Source: Pseudomonas viridiflava (GTDB lineage: Bacteria > Pseudomonadota > Gammaproteobacteria > Pseudomonadales > Pseudomonadaceae). From it: a stretch of 64,000 nt of DNA. The stretch covers positions 124,001 to 188,000 of the forward strand of contig NZ_UTHA01000001.1 of the NCBI RefSeq assembly GCF_900582195.1, written 5' to 3'. Under the pieces are notes generated by a model, which saw only the letters and a list, made by a program, of their open reading frames with translations, made no database searches and had not been told where the DNA came from. A program made the translations under genes and the position numbers. Shown here piece after piece: positions 17,621 to 26,721 of the stretch (position 1 is its first letter; each line of letters opens with the position of its first letter).

Positions 17621-17849
17621 GTCTTCAATCCCTTGAGCGAGGTTAGGTGTGGAAAGGGCGACAATCGTCCCAATCCGCCGACAACCAAGCTAGGCGCCAG
17701 TCGTAAGGGCGTCTACTGTCAGAACTTACAGGTCAACAACGATTTCCGACCAGCGGTATTGCACCGTTGGGGCACCGACGCGAGGTGACTTGACCGCCCG
17801 ACTGCGTCAACATGACCACCATCCAATTCGCTCATAAGGTCACTCGCCC

Positions 17850-18266
17850 ATGAACATCTGCGGCATCGAAATCAAAGGCAGCGAAGCGATCATCGCCGTG
17901 GCCGCTCTCGACGGTTCGACCTTGAGCCACATTCCCCTTGCCACCAAGAAAATCGCCCTCGAAGACGATGACGAAGCGGCCAACGTGAAGCTGTTTGCGG
18001 CGCAGGTGGCGTCGTTTGTGCGGGAGAATTCGGTGGACCGGATTGCGATCAAGAAGCGCAGCAAGAAGGGCGAGTTTGCCGGCGGGCCGACGACGTTCAA
18101 GATTGAGGGGATTTTGCAGTTGCTCGATGGTTGCGAGGTGACCTTGTTGTCGCCGCAGACGATCAATGCGCAGGCAAAGAAGCATAATTTCGAGCTGCCG
18201 GGGACGCTGAACAAGTATCAGCATGAGGCCTATAAGGCGGCGTGTTCAGCGTTGGTGAAGAAGTAA
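17850..18266 (+). CDS. DUF3010 family protein
   Basis: A 138-residue cytoplasmic protein starting MNICGIEIKGSEAIIAVAAL. It has the alternating beta-strand pattern of an RNase H/RuvC-like fold (GIEIKGSEAIIAV, then DRIAIKKRSKKGEF and CEVTLLSPQTI), which is how DUF3010 proteins usually look. No catalytic role is established. It sits alone between the tyrosinase and cdhR and is followed by a REP doublet. Confidence 0.85.
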   Translation: MNICGIEIKGSEAIIAVAALDGSTLSHIPLATKKIALEDDDEAANVKLFAAQVASFVRENSVDRIAIKKRSKKGEFAGGPTTFKIEGILQLLDGCEVTLLSPQTINAQAKKHNFELPGTLNKYQHEAYKAACSALVKK

Positions 18267-18274
18267 CTCAACCC

Positions 18275-18366
18275 ATGTGGGAGCGAGCTTGCTCGCGAAG
18301 AGGGAGTGTCAGTCGACAGTTTTTTGAATGATCTACCGCGTTCGCGAGCAAGCTCGCTCCCACAGG
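18275..18366. repeat. REP doublet, long-spacer form
   Basis: Inverted GTGGGAGCGAGCTTGCTCGCG arms with a spacer of about 45 bases lie between the DUF3010 gene and the convergent cdhR. Confidence 0.9.
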
Positions 18367-18386
18367 TTTATTTGCTGGTCTCAAGA

Positions 18387-19331
18387 TCAGGCCTGAGCGG
18401 TACGCCGGTCTTCGCGGGGGCAGCGGGCGAAGCGGGCGCGATAGCTGCGGGTGAAGTACGACGGCGATTCAAACCCGCAGGCGATACTGACTTCAAGCAC
18501 GCTCATGTCGGTCTGACGCAGCAGCTGCCGGGCCTTTTCCAGCCGTAACCGAAGATAGAAATTGCTCGGCGTGTCGTTCAGATGCAGCCGGAACAAACGC
18601 TCCAGTTGCCGTCGCGTGACTTTGATCGATTCCGCCAATTGCAGCGTAGTCAGCGGCGGTTCGCTGTGCTGCTCCATCTCGCCAATCACCTGCACCAGTT
18701 TCTTGTTGTTGATCCCGTAACGCGTGGCGACTTCCATGCGCTGGTGGTCTTTACGCGGGCGAATCCGTCCCAGCACAAACTGCTCGCTGACCTGAATCGC
18801 CAGTTGCGGGCCGTGGGCCTGGGCGATCAGATCGAGCATTAAGTCGATGGAAGCCGTGCCGCCCGCCGAGGTGATGCGCCGGCGGTCGATCTCGAACAGC
18901 TCCTGGGTCACGCTGAGCTGTGGATAAGATTCCTTGAATGCGTCGATGGCTTCCCAGTGCAGGGTCATGCGATGACCGTCAAGCAGGCCCGCTTCAGCGA
19001 GAACGAAGCTGCCGGTGTCGATGGCGCCAAGGGTCACGCCGTCGTTATCTAGTCGGCGCAACCAGTGTTCAAGGGTTGGCGTGGCGAACTTCAGCGGTTC
19101 GAACCCGGCCACCACCAACAATGTCGCACCTTTCTTCAGCGGTTCCAGCGCCGCATCGGCGTTGACCGACATTCCGTTGCTCGCCAGCACGGCCCCGCCA
19201 TCGGCGCTCAACACATGCCAGCGATACAACTCGCCACGAAAGCGGTTGGCCACGCGCAGCGGTTCGATTGCGGAAATAAAGCCAATGGCGGAGAAGCCCG
19301 GCATCAGCAAGAAATAGAAATCCTGGGACAT
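18387..19331 (-). CDS. cdhR: Carnitine catabolism regulator, GlxA/AraC type
   Basis: A 314-residue transcription activator. The N-terminal half (about 1-170) is a DJ-1/PfpI-like domain (FYFLLMPGFSAIGFISAIEP). The C-terminal half is an AraC double helix-turn-helix with SIKVTRRQLERLFRLHL and the signature SVLEVSIACGFESPSYFTRSYRARF. It is divergent from caiX-cdhC-cdhA-cdhB, the same arrangement as PA5389 in P. aeruginosa, where CdhR with GbdR controls the carnitine operon. A 21-bp direct repeat in the shared promoter region at 19401 is its likely site. Confidence 0.92.
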   Translation of the reverse strand: MSQDFYFLLMPGFSAIGFISAIEPLRVANRFRGELYRWHVLSADGGAVLASNGMSVNADAALEPLKKGATLLVVAGFEPLKFATPTLEHWLRRLDNDGVTLGAIDTGSFVLAEAGLLDGHRMTLHWEAIDAFKESYPQLSVTQELFEIDRRRITSAGGTASIDLMLDLIAQAHGPQLAIQVSEQFVLGRIRPRKDHQRMEVATRYGINNKKLVQVIGEMEQHSEPPLTTLQLAESIKVTRRQLERLFRLHLNDTPSNFYLRLRLEKARQLLRQTDMSVLEVSIACGFESPSYFTRSYRARFARCPREDRRTAQA

Positions 19332-19400
19332 GTGCGCACTCGGTTGGCGGGTCGCGTGGATCGTTGATACGCCGATTGTCGTCGGCGTTCAAGGGCACAG

Positions 19401-19435
19401 GTCGCTACAGTGCAAATGCCAGTCGCCGCAGTGCG
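19401..19435. promoter_or_regulatory. Candidate CdhR (and/or GbdR) operator
   Basis: GTCGCTACAGTGC at 19401 and GTCGCCGCAGTGC at 19422 are direct repeats exactly 21 bp apart in the cdhR/caiX intergenic region, about 100 bp upstream of caiX. Spacing by two helical turns is typical of AraC-family half-sites. Assignment to CdhR rests on position only. Confidence 0.55.
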
Positions 19436-19523
19436 CTTTCACGGGCGTATAGCTGCGTAACTTGGCATCACCGGCGCGTCAGACGCCGGGACCCACAATA
19501 ATCGACCTGCCGAGGAACCCGAC

Positions 19524-20468
19524 ATGAAACGACTGATCAGCAGCTGCGTTCTTGCACTCAGCGGTACCGCTTTCTTCAGCGCCGGCGTCATGGCCGCCGA
19601 ACCCGCCTCCTGCAAGAACGTACGCATGGGCGTGGTCAACTGGACCGACGTGATCGCCACCAGTGCCATGACCCAGGTCCTGCTTGACGGCCTCGGCTAC
19701 AACACCAAACAAACCAGCGCGTCCCAGCAAATCATCTTCGCCGGGATTCGCGATCAGCGGCTGGACCTGTTCCTCGGTTACTGGAACCCGCTGATGACCC
19801 AGACCATCACGCCGTTCGTCGACGCCAATCAGGTCAAGGTGCTCGAAGCACCAAGCCTGAAAGACGCCCGCGCGACCCTCGCGGTACCGACTTATCTGGC
19901 GGATAAAGGCCTGAAAACCTTCGCTGACATCGCCAGGTTCGAGAAAGAATTGGGCGGCAAGATCTATGGCATCGAGCCAGGCTCGGGCGCCAACACTCAG
20001 ATCAAGGCGATGATTGCCAAGAACCAGTTCGGCCTCGGCAAGTTCCAGCTGGTCGAGTCCAGTGAGGCCGGCATGCTCGCCGCCGTCGACCGCGCCGTGC
20101 GCCGCAAGGAGGCCGTGGTGTTCTTCGGCTGGGCGCCGCACCCGATGAACGTCAACGTGCAGATGACTTATCTGACCGGCAGTGAAGACGCCCTCGGCCC
20201 GAACGAAGGCATGGCCACGGTGTGGACGGTCACCGCGCCGAAATACGCCGAACAGTGCCCGAACATTGGTCGCTTGCTGACCAACCTGACGTTCACCGCC
20301 GAGGACGAGAGCCGGATGATGCAGCCGCTGCTCGACCACAAGGACGCTTTCGAATCGGCCAGGCAATGGCTCAAGGATCACCCCGAAGACAAGCAGCGCT
20401 GGCTCGAAGGTGTGACTACTTTCGATGGCAAACCGGCCGCTGAAAATCTCCAGCTGACCAGCAAATAA
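19524..20468 (+). CDS. caiX: Carnitine-binding periplasmic protein
   Basis: A 314-residue substrate-binding protein of the ProX/OpuAC class with a signal peptide MKRLISSCVLALSG...MAAE. CaiX brings L-carnitine to the CbcWV core transporter, encoded at 29549-31569. The mature protein shares DVIATSAMTQVLLDGLGY and FFGWAPHPMNVN with CbcX in this window, showing paralogy. The start at 19524 follows GAGGAACCCGAC. First gene of the carnitine operon. It has no permease or ATPase of its own here. Confidence 0.9.
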   Translation: MKRLISSCVLALSGTAFFSAGVMAAEPASCKNVRMGVVNWTDVIATSAMTQVLLDGLGYNTKQTSASQQIIFAGIRDQRLDLFLGYWNPLMTQTITPFVDANQVKVLEAPSLKDARATLAVPTYLADKGLKTFADIARFEKELGGKIYGIEPGSGANTQIKAMIAKNQFGLGKFQLVESSEAGMLAAVDRAVRRKEAVVFFGWAPHPMNVNVQMTYLTGSEDALGPNEGMATVWTVTAPKYAEQCPNIGRLLTNLTFTAEDESRMMQPLLDHKDAFESARQWLKDHPEDKQRWLEGVTTFDGKPAAENLQLTSK

Positions 20469-20473
20469 ACGCC

Positions 20474-20512
20474 ACCCTCACCCTAGCCCTCTCCCATAGG
20501 GAGAGGGGACTG
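20474..20512. repeat. CCCTCACCCTAGCCCTCTCCC-type repeat
   Basis: A further copy of the repeat class at 3748, with its CTCTCCC/GGGAGAG hairpin, sits in the caiX-cdhC gap. Confidence 0.7.
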
Positions 20513-20577
20513 ACCGACGCTTCGCAGCCCCGAAAAGGGCTGCGGACAGACCCATCACGCCTGAAGGAAACCGCACC

Positions 20578-21465
20578 ATGAATCACGACGTCATCATCAC
20601 CTGCGCACTCACCGGTGCTGGCGACACGACCGCCAAGAGCCCGCACGTGCCGGTCACCCCGAAACAGATCGCAGCGGCGGCCGTTGAAGCGGCCAAGGCC
20701 GGCGCCACCGTTGTGCATTGCCATGTGCGCGATCCGCAGACCGGCAAGTTCAGCCGTGACGTCGCGCTGTACCGCGAAGTGATGGAGCGCATACGCGAGG
20801 CCGATGTCGACATCATCGTCAACCTCACTGCCGGCATGGGTGGCGACCTGGAAATCGGCGCCGGCGAGAACCCGATGGAGTTCGGCCCCAACACCGACCT
20901 GGTCGGCCCGCTCACCCGTCTGGCCCACGTTGAAGAGCTGTTGCCGGAAATCTGCACCCTCGATTGCGGCACGCTGAACTTCGGCGATGGCGACACCATT
21001 TACGTCTCCACCCCGGCGCAACTGCGTGCCGGCGCCAAGCGCATCACCGAGTTGGGCGTGAAGGCCGAGCTGGAGATTTTCGACACCGGTCACCTGTGGT
21101 TTGCCAAGCAGATGATCAAGGAAGGTCTGCTCGATAACCCGTTGTTCCAGCTGTGCCTGGGCATTCCGTGGGGCGCCCCGGCGGATACCACCACCATGAA
21201 AGCCATGGTCGATAACCTGCCCGCCGATGCGGTGTGGGCCGGGTTCGGCATTGGCCGCATGCAGATGCCGATGGCCGCGCAAGCGGTGCTGCTGGGCGGC
21301 AACGTGCGGGTCGGGCTGGAAGACAACCTGTGGCTGGACAAAGGCGTGCTGGCGACCAACGGCCAACTGGTCGAGCGCGCCACCGAAATCCTCAGCCGCC
21401 TCGGCGCTCGCGTGCTGACCCCGGCGGAAGGTCGCAAAAAGATGGGCCTGACCCAGCGCGGCTAA
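20578..21465 (+). CDS. cdhC: 3-dehydrocarnitine cleavage enzyme (BKACE family)
   Basis: A 295-residue beta-keto acid cleavage enzyme that condenses 3-dehydrocarnitine with acetyl-CoA to give betainyl-CoA and acetoacetate. The zinc-site motif [14 protein letters not shown] lies near residues 44-57, and NLTAGMGGD and [10 protein letters not shown] follow. The start [16 protein letters not shown] at 20578 follows GAAGGAAACCGCACC. It precedes cdhA, separated by a REP doublet. Equivalent to PA5387. Confidence 0.92.
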   Translation: MNHDVIITCALTGAGDTTAKSPHVPVTPKQIAAAAVEAAKAGATVVHCHVRDPQTGKFSRDVALYREVMERIREADVDIIVNLTAGMGGDLEIGAGENPMEFGPNTDLVGPLTRLAHVEELLPEICTLDCGTLNFGDGDTIYVSTPAQLRAGAKRITELGVKAELEIFDTGHLWFAKQMIKEGLLDNPLFQLCLGIPWGAPADTTTMKAMVDNLPADAVWAGFGIGRMQMPMAAQAVLLGGNVRVGLEDNLWLDKGVLATNGQLVERATEILSRLGARVLTPAEGRKKMGLTQRG

Positions 21466-21483
21466 CGAACTCACCTCAAAACC

Positions 21484-21579
21484 CTGTGGGAGCGAGCTTG
21501 CTCGCGAATGCGATGGCTCTGCTCCTGAAGAGGCTGCGGATGTACCGCCCCCTTCGCGAGCAAGCTCGCTCCCACAGGG
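21484..21579. repeat. REP doublet, long-spacer form
   Basis: Inverted REP arms within the carnitine operon, between cdhC and cdhA, ending about 28 bases before the cdhA start. Confidence 0.9.
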
Positions 21580-21606
21580 ATCTCCACAACCTTCAGGAAT
21601 TTCGCC

Positions 21607-22572
21607 ATGAGCTTTATCACCGAAATCAAAACCTTCGCCGCGCTGGGCAGCGGTGTCATCGGCAGCGGCTGGGTGGCCCGCGCACTCGCCCATGGCCTCG
21701 ACGTGGTGGCCTGGGATCCGGCGCCCGGCGCCGAAGCAGCACTGCGCAAACGCGTGGCCAATGCCTGGGGCGCGCTGGAGAAAAACGGTCTGGCGCCAGG
21801 CGCATCGCAGGATCGTCTGCGCTTTGTCGCGACCATCGAAGAGTGCGTGCGCGATGCCGATTTCATTCAGGAAAGCGCCCCGGAACGTCTGGAACTGAAA
21901 CTCGATCTGCACAGCAAAATCAGCACCGCGGCCAAGCCCAATGCGTTGATCGGTTCGAGTACGTCGGGCCTGCTGCCGAGCGAGTTTTACGAGAGTTCGA
22001 CGCTCCCGGAGCGTTGCGTGGTCGGCCACCCGTTCAACCCGGTTTATCTGCTGCCGTTGGTCGAAGTGGTCGGTGGCAAGAACACCGCGCCGGAAGCTGT
22101 TCAGGCAGCGATGAAAGTCTACGAATCCCTCGGCATGCGCCCGTTGCATGTGCGCAAGGAAGTGCCCGGCTTCATTGCCGACCGCTTGCTTGAAGCGTTG
22201 TGGCGTGAGGCGCTGCACCTGGTCAATGACGGCGTGGCGACCACTGGCGAGATCGATGATGCGATCCGTTTTGGCGCCGGGTTGCGCTGGTCGTTCATGG
22301 GTACGTTCCTCACTTACACGCTGGCCGGGGGTGACGCAGGCATGCGCCACTTCATGTCGCAATTCGGCCCGGCGTTGCAGTTGCCGTGGACGTATCTGCC
22401 GGCGCCGGAGCTGACTGACAAGTTGATTGATGATGTGGTCGATGGCACCAGCGATCAGCTTGGTCGCCACAGCATTTCGGCGCTGGAGCGCTATCGTGAT
22501 GATTGCTTGCTGGCAGTGCTTGAGGCGGTGAAAACCACCAAGGAAAAGCATGGGATGAGCTTCAGCGAATAG
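21607..22572 (+). CDS. cdhA: L-carnitine dehydrogenase
   Basis: NAD-dependent oxidation of L-carnitine to 3-dehydrocarnitine. A 321-residue protein of the 3-hydroxyacyl-CoA dehydrogenase family. The N-terminal Rossmann motif is [17 protein letters not shown] near 12-28 and the catalytic block [18 protein letters not shown] near 139-156. The all-helical C-terminal domain is complete. The start [14 protein letters not shown] at 21607 fits the family. Equivalent to PA5386. Confidence 0.93.
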   Translation: MSFITEIKTFAALGSGVIGSGWVARALAHGLDVVAWDPAPGAEAALRKRVANAWGALEKNGLAPGASQDRLRFVATIEECVRDADFIQESAPERLELKLDLHSKISTAAKPNALIGSSTSGLLPSEFYESSTLPERCVVGHPFNPVYLLPLVEVVGGKNTAPEAVQAAMKVYESLGMRPLHVRKEVPGFIADRLLEALWREALHLVNDGVATTGEIDDAIRFGAGLRWSFMGTFLTYTLAGGDAGMRHFMSQFGPALQLPWTYLPAPELTDKLIDDVVDGTSDQLGRHSISALERYRDDCLLAVLEAVKTTKEKHGMSFSE

Positions 22573-22582
22573 GCCGTTTAAT

Positions 22583-22613
22583 GATCGTTCCCACGCAGAG
22601 CGTAGGAACGATC
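22583..22613. repeat. Short palindromic repeat, GATCGTTCCCACG type
   Basis: GATCGTTCCCACGCAGAGCG followed by TAGGAACGATC forms a palindrome in the cdhA-cdhB gap. The SD of cdhB (CAGGAGA) lies directly after it. Confidence 0.8.
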
Positions 22614-22628
22614 GCGTCAGGAGAACAC

Positions 22629-23105
22629 ATGCCCGCCCTCACCACCTACCAAACCAGAATCATCCCCGACTGGGTCGACTACAACGGTCACCTGCGCGAC
22701 GCCTTTTACCTGCTGATCTTCAGCTACGCCACCGACGCCCTGATGGACCGTCTCGGCATGGACAGCAACCACCGCGAAGCCAGCGGGAATTCACTGTTCA
22801 CCCTCGAACTGCACCTCAATTATCTGCACGAAGTGAAGCTCGATACCGAGGTCGAAGTGCGCACGCAAATCATCGGCCACGACAGCAAACGCCTGCACCT
22901 CTATCACAGCCTGCACAAGGTCGCTGATGAGCAGGAACTGGCCGGTAACGAACAGATGCTGTTGCACGTCGATCTCGCCGGCCCGCGTTCGGCACCGTTC
23001 AGCGCGGACACCCTTAACCGCCTGCAAGACATCGTCGTCGAGCAGCAAGACCTGCCCGCCCCCGCTTACATCGGCCGCGTTATCGCGCTGCCACCCCCCC
23101 GGTAA
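22629..23105 (+). CDS. cdhB: Betainyl-CoA thioesterase (hotdog fold)
   Basis: A 158-residue 4HBT-type thioesterase that releases glycine betaine from betainyl-CoA, completing carnitine to betaine. The hotdog motif PDWVDYNGHLRDAFY lies near residues 13-27, followed by LHLNYLHEVKLDTEVEV. The start MPALTTYQTRIIPDW at 22629 follows CAGGAGAACAC. An in-frame ATG at 22581 lies in the repeat and is rejected. Equivalent to PA5385. Confidence 0.9.
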   Translation: MPALTTYQTRIIPDWVDYNGHLRDAFYLLIFSYATDALMDRLGMDSNHREASGNSLFTLELHLNYLHEVKLDTEVEVRTQIIGHDSKRLHLYHSLHKVADEQELAGNEQMLLHVDLAGPRSAPFSADTLNRLQDIVVEQQDLPAPAYIGRVIALPPPR

Positions 23106-23128
23106 TCCATCGATCACAAGGAGCCGCC

Positions 23129-24292
23129 ATGCACACCGCTGCCGCTGTTGCCGATTTCCGTACTTATCCGTTGATCAGCGCGCTCGGGGGCGTGCAGAGC
23201 CTGGCGGATCGTGTTGCCATCGAGTGGGCTGACGGCCGCGTCAGCCCGTTCCACCATGTCTGGTTGCGGGACAACTGCCCGTGCCAGCAGTGCGTTTACA
23301 ACGTCACCCGCGAGCAGGTTTTCGAGAGCGTCGATGCCGTTGAAGATCTCAAGCCTGCCGCCGTGCATATCGACACCGACGGCTGTCTGCGCATCGACTG
23401 GCAGGACGGCCACCTCAGCCGTTTCGATCCGGGCTGGTTGCGCGCCCATGCCTATGATGATGAATCCCGCGCCGAACGCTTGGTCGCCAAACCAAAGCCC
23501 TTTCTCTGGCGCAGCGATCTGCAACTCCCGGTGTTCGAATACGCGGCACTGATGAACGACAACGCTGCGCTGCTGCAATGGCTGATCGCCGTACGCGACA
23601 TCGGCCTGACGCAAGTACGCGGCGTGCCCACCGAGCCTGGCTCACTGAAGCTCATCGCCCAGCGCATTTCCTTCATCCGCGAAAGCAACTTCGGTGTGCT
23701 GTTCAACGTGCAATCCAAGGCCGACGCCGACAGTAACGCCTACACCGCTTTCAACTTGCCATTGCACACCGACCTGCCGACCCGCGAGCTGCAACCGGGG
23801 CTGCAATTTCTGCATTGCCTGGTGAATGACGCCGAGGGTGGCGAGAGCATTTTTGTCGACGGGTTTGCGATTGCCGATACGTTGCGCGAGGAAGATCCCG
23901 AGTCATTCAAGGCCCTGTGTGAAATCCCCGTGGAGTTTCGCAACAAGGATCGCCACAGCGACTATCGCTGCCTGGCGCCGATCATTGCTTTGGATGCGTT
24001 GGGACGTGTGGCGGAAATCCGCATGGCGAACTTTTTGCGTGGGGCGTTTGATACCTCGGTGGAGCAGATGCCACGGTTGTATCGGGCTTATCGACGCTTT
24101 ATCGCGATGACTCGCGAGCCACGGTTTCGGCTGATGCAGCGGCTCAATCCGGGGGAGCTGTGGTGCTTCGATAACCGCCGCACATTGCATGCGCGCAATG
24201 CGTTTGACCCGGCCACCGGGGCGCGGCATTTTCAGGGCTGTTATGTCGACCGGGATGAGTTGTTGTCGCGGATTCTGGTGTTGCAAAGATAG
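23129..24292 (+). CDS. Gamma-butyrobetaine hydroxylase-like dioxygenase
   Basis: A 387-residue 2-oxoglutarate/Fe(II) oxygenase. The N-terminal DUF971-like zinc domain (about 1-90) has CPCQQCVYN near 49. The TauD-like catalytic domain carries the iron motif as HTD in LPLHTDLPTREL near 211, and a distal His in RTLHARNAF near 352. Family members hydroxylate gamma-butyrobetaine to L-carnitine, which would feed the carnitine operon in which it sits, 23 bases after cdhB. The start at 23129 follows AAGGAGCCGCC. Substrate is inferred from family and operon. Confidence 0.88.
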   Translation: MHTAAAVADFRTYPLISALGGVQSLADRVAIEWADGRVSPFHHVWLRDNCPCQQCVYNVTREQVFESVDAVEDLKPAAVHIDTDGCLRIDWQDGHLSRFDPGWLRAHAYDDESRAERLVAKPKPFLWRSDLQLPVFEYAALMNDNAALLQWLIAVRDIGLTQVRGVPTEPGSLKLIAQRISFIRESNFGVLFNVQSKADADSNAYTAFNLPLHTDLPTRELQPGLQFLHCLVNDAEGGESIFVDGFAIADTLREEDPESFKALCEIPVEFRNKDRHSDYRCLAPIIALDALGRVAEIRMANFLRGAFDTSVEQMPRLYRAYRRFIAMTREPRFRLMQRLNPGELWCFDNRRTLHARNAFDPATGARHFQGCYVDRDELLSRILVLQR

Positions 24293-24306
24293 ACCGCGTC
24301 ATCGTT

Positions 24307-24374
24307 CTTCGCGAGCAAGCTCGCTCCCACAGTTGGAATGCGTTCGACTGTGGGAGCGAGCCTGCTCGCGAAGG
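24307..24374. repeat. REP doublet, short-spacer form with mixed arms
   Basis: The left arm has GCAAGC and the right arm GCCTGC, so unlike other doublets here the two arms belong to different sequence variants. It follows the dioxygenase gene. Confidence 0.85.
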
Positions 24375-24414
24375 CATCAGTCCAGACAACGCTTTACTAA
24401 CTGAATCACAGGCC

Positions 24415-24553
24415 AAAAAAAGCCCCGATGCAAGCCGTGACAGGATCGGGGCAGAGGGTACTGTTGAGGAGCTGCCGTGCGAGGGTGACCAAACCTTCGT
24501 GTTGCAAGCTGAGTTCAGTGTGCCCACTCCCTTGAGCGGCAAGTTAGCCGAAA
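24415..24553 (-). ncRNA. Candidate small RNA with Rho-independent terminator
   Basis: On the minus strand an 8-bp stem GCCCCGAT (24452-24445) / ATCGGGGC (24429-24422) is followed by seven T, a canonical terminator with no minus-strand gene ending there; the nearest minus-strand gene upstream, gbdR, ends at 25053. A plausible sigma-70 promoter lies upstream: TTGTCG (24589-24584), 16 bp, TATGAA (24567-24562). The transcript would be about 140 nt and contains no convincing ORF. No name is recognised. An alternative is that this is the terminator of a long gbdR transcript running antisense to the small gene at 24664. Confidence 0.45.
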
Positions 24554-24663
24554 ACGACCTGTTCATAGCCGTCGCAGCCACTGCGACAAATCGCCCTTGC
24601 CGTGCCCCGGCATGGCTACCAGAATCGAGCCACGACCTCCGTTATTGAAGAAGGATGCGCGTC

Positions 24664-24927
24664 ATGATGTATGCCGATTTGATCGATCAGGAAGATTTGT
24701 TGGGCCAGCTCAAGGCGTTGGGTATTCAAGTACCCAGTGGCACGACCGCCGATCAGGCCTGCGAGTGCGCGGTGCGCGGTCTGGATAATATGCGCGCGTT
24801 TGAACTGCGCAAGATGGTCAAGGACATGTACACCAGCGGCGCCAGTATCCAGCCGGCGGTTCGTCAGGCGATCGACAAGCAGTTGTTGCCGGCACTGGCG
24901 GACTATCAGCAAAGCCATAGCGCCTGA
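24664..24927 (+). CDS. Conserved small hypothetical protein
   Basis: An 87-residue, soluble, helix-rich protein, MMYADLIDQEDLLGQLKALG, ending ALADYQQSHSA. The internal part reads CAVRGLDNMRAFELRKMVKDMY. No known domain recognised. The start is uncertain among ATGs at 24655, 24664 and 24667; 24664 stands 8 nt after AAGAAGGA and is preferred. It is convergent with gbdR, with a palindromic repeat between. Coding is supported by codon use and a clean SD. Confidence 0.7.
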   Translation: MMYADLIDQEDLLGQLKALGIQVPSGTTADQACECAVRGLDNMRAFELRKMVKDMYTSGASIQPAVRQAIDKQLLPALADYQQSHSA

Positions 24928-24939
24928 CGTTGCTCACCT

Positions 24940-25048
24940 GATCGTTCCCACGCTCTGCGTGGGAATGCCTCAACGGACGCTCCGCGTTCGGCCGTTTGGG
25001 ACGCAGAGCGTCCCGGGCTACGTTCCCACGCAGAGCGTGGGAACGATC
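24940..25048. repeat. Long palindromic repeat, GATCGTTCCCACG type
   Basis: Outer arms GATCGTTCCCACGC(TCTGCG)TGGGAA and complement flank an inner GGACGCTCC...GGGACGCAGAGCG part. It is the expanded form of the short palindrome at 2804 and stands between convergent gene ends. Similar long copies are at 38126 and 44206. Confidence 0.85.
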
Positions 25049-25052
25049 GTTA

Positions 25053-26156
25053 TCAGAGCCTTACGCTGGCAAACGTCGATTCGTTACGCGCCTGACTCAA
25101 CGCCGACATCGGCCCCGACAGCGGCGACATCACGATGGCCTGCGGCAGCGGCAGCATCGCCACCTGCTGGGTGGTGTTGGAGCCTACGCGCTCGTCACGC
25201 GGCGGAATGCCGAAGTACTCGCGGTAGCACTTGGAGAAGTGCGGCGTCGACACGAAACCACAGACCGACGCCACTTCGATGATCGACATCGGCGTCTGCT
25301 TGAGCAATTGCCGGGCGCGGATCAGACGCAGCTTCAAGTAGTAACGCGACGGCGAGCAGTGCAGGTACTTCTGGAACAGGCGCTCCAGCTGTCGGCGCGA
25401 CACCGCGACGTACACCGCCAGTTCATCGAGGTCGATCGGCTCTTCGAGGTTGGCTTCCATCAGCGCAACGATTTCCTGCAGTTTCGGCTGGTTGGTGCCG
25501 AGCATGTGCTTGAGCGGCACGCGCTGGTGATCCTGTTCGTTGCGGATGCGTTCGTAGACGAACATCTCCGAGATCGCAGCGGAGAGTTCACGGCCGTGAT
25601 CGCGGCTGATCAGGTGCAACATCATGTCCAGCGGCGCGGTGCCGCCGGAGCTGGTGAAACGGTTACGGTCGAGGGTGAACAAACGGGTGCTCATGGCCAC
25701 GCGCGGGAAAGCTTCCTGCATCGCCGCCAGACATTCCCAGTGCACGCTGCAATCGAAACCGTCGAGCAGGCCAGCGCAGGCCAAAGCCCAACTGCCGGTG
25801 CACACGGCGCCGAGACGTTTGGACTGACGCGCCTGGCTTTGCAGCCATGAAACGTGTTCGCGGGTGACAGTGCGTTGGATACCGATGCCGCCGCAGACGA
25901 TCACGGTGTCCAGTGGCGGGGCTTTGTGCATAGAAGCGTCGGGAGTGATTTGCAGACCGTCACTGGCCCACACCTGGCCACCATCGACGGTGAGGGTGCT
26001 CCAGCGATACAGCTCGCGACCGGACAATTGGTTGGCCATGCGCAGGGGTTCTACTGCGGAGGCCAGAGAAATCAGCGTGAAATTGTCCAGCAGCAGAAAG
26101 CCGATGGATTGAGGCGCACGGTTCTGGGGTTGGGCCCCGGAGTTGAACGTCGTCAT
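25053..26156 (-). CDS. gbdR: Glycine betaine-responsive activator, GlxA/AraC type
   Basis: A 367-residue activator that in P. aeruginosa senses glycine betaine and dimethylglycine and turns on gbcAB, dgcAB, cbcXWV and others. The N-terminal DJ-1/PfpI-like domain begins IGFLLLDNFTLISLASAVEPL near 18. The C-terminal AraC domain has VAVSRRQLERLFQKYL near 270 and SIIEVASVCGFVSTPHFSKCYREYF near 315. Paralogous to CdhR in this window. It lies among its expected targets. The 565-bp upstream gap (26157-26721) holds its promoter, a degenerate ACGTC/GACGT inverted repeat near 26310-26337 and REP debris. Confidence 0.94.
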   Translation of the reverse strand: MTTFNSGAQPQNRAPQSIGFLLLDNFTLISLASAVEPLRMANQLSGRELYRWSTLTVDGGQVWASDGLQITPDASMHKAPPLDTVIVCGGIGIQRTVTREHVSWLQSQARQSKRLGAVCTGSWALACAGLLDGFDCSVHWECLAAMQEAFPRVAMSTRLFTLDRNRFTSSGGTAPLDMMLHLISRDHGRELSAAISEMFVYERIRNEQDHQRVPLKHMLGTNQPKLQEIVALMEANLEEPIDLDELAVYVAVSRRQLERLFQKYLHCSPSRYYLKLRLIRARQLLKQTPMSIIEVASVCGFVSTPHFSKCYREYFGIPPRDERVGSNTTQQVAMLPLPQAIVMSPLSGPMSALSQARNESTFASVRL

Positions 26157-26589
26157 CGCGGTATCTCCTCACACAAAGCGGGTGATGGCCTCAGGCGGAG
26201 GCTCTTGTTATTGCCAGCGTTCTCGCGTGGGAGACGGGCTTTGTTATGACAGAGCAATTGCCATGCCTAAAATTGGATGGCCGTTCAATAACTCCTGAAA
26301 ACGACGTCGCGACGTGTCTATACGAGACGTCCGACGAAAGGTATTTCGAAGTGCCATTAGCGACTGGGAAAGCCCTGCCCCAAGGTGTGTGAGCAAATCG
26401 GTAGCACTTGTGGGAACTGGCCTGCGCGCAGTTTGGGGGGAGTGTCACCGCAAGCACGGGTGACGGACGGTAGGAGGTGCTGAATGCGTGTAACAGGTGG
26501 GAAAGACTCTTATCTGTTTGCGACGCGCTAAAAGGTGGCGTGATTTATTGTCTGTGTTCACTTGGTGAGCAGTTTTGACTGGTCTGGCC

Positions 26590-26676
26590 CCTTCGCGAGC
26601 AGGCTCGCTCCCACAGTAGATCTCCAGTGAACACAAAATGTGTGAACGCCAGGTTCCAAGGTGGGAGCGAGCTTGT
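26590..26676. repeat. Decayed REP doublet
   Basis: An intact arm CTTCGCGAGCAGGCTCGCTC at 26590 faces a truncated arm GTGGGAGCGAGCTTG at 26661 that has lost the GCTCGCGAA end. Otherwise nothing is seen in the gbdR-sdaB gap. Confidence 0.7.
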
Positions 26677-26721
26677 CTCCGGGCGGCGTTCCGACGAAGA
26701 ATTCACCTCAGTTTCACTGAC

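Noticed and set aside
20416..22551. A 711-codon minus-strand frame over cdhC and cdhA
   Set aside because: Antisense shadow that even runs through a REP doublet.
24940..25048. Factor-independent terminators at every GATCGTTCCCACG palindrome
   Set aside because: These lack consistent T runs and occur as a dispersed family, so they are listed as repeats.
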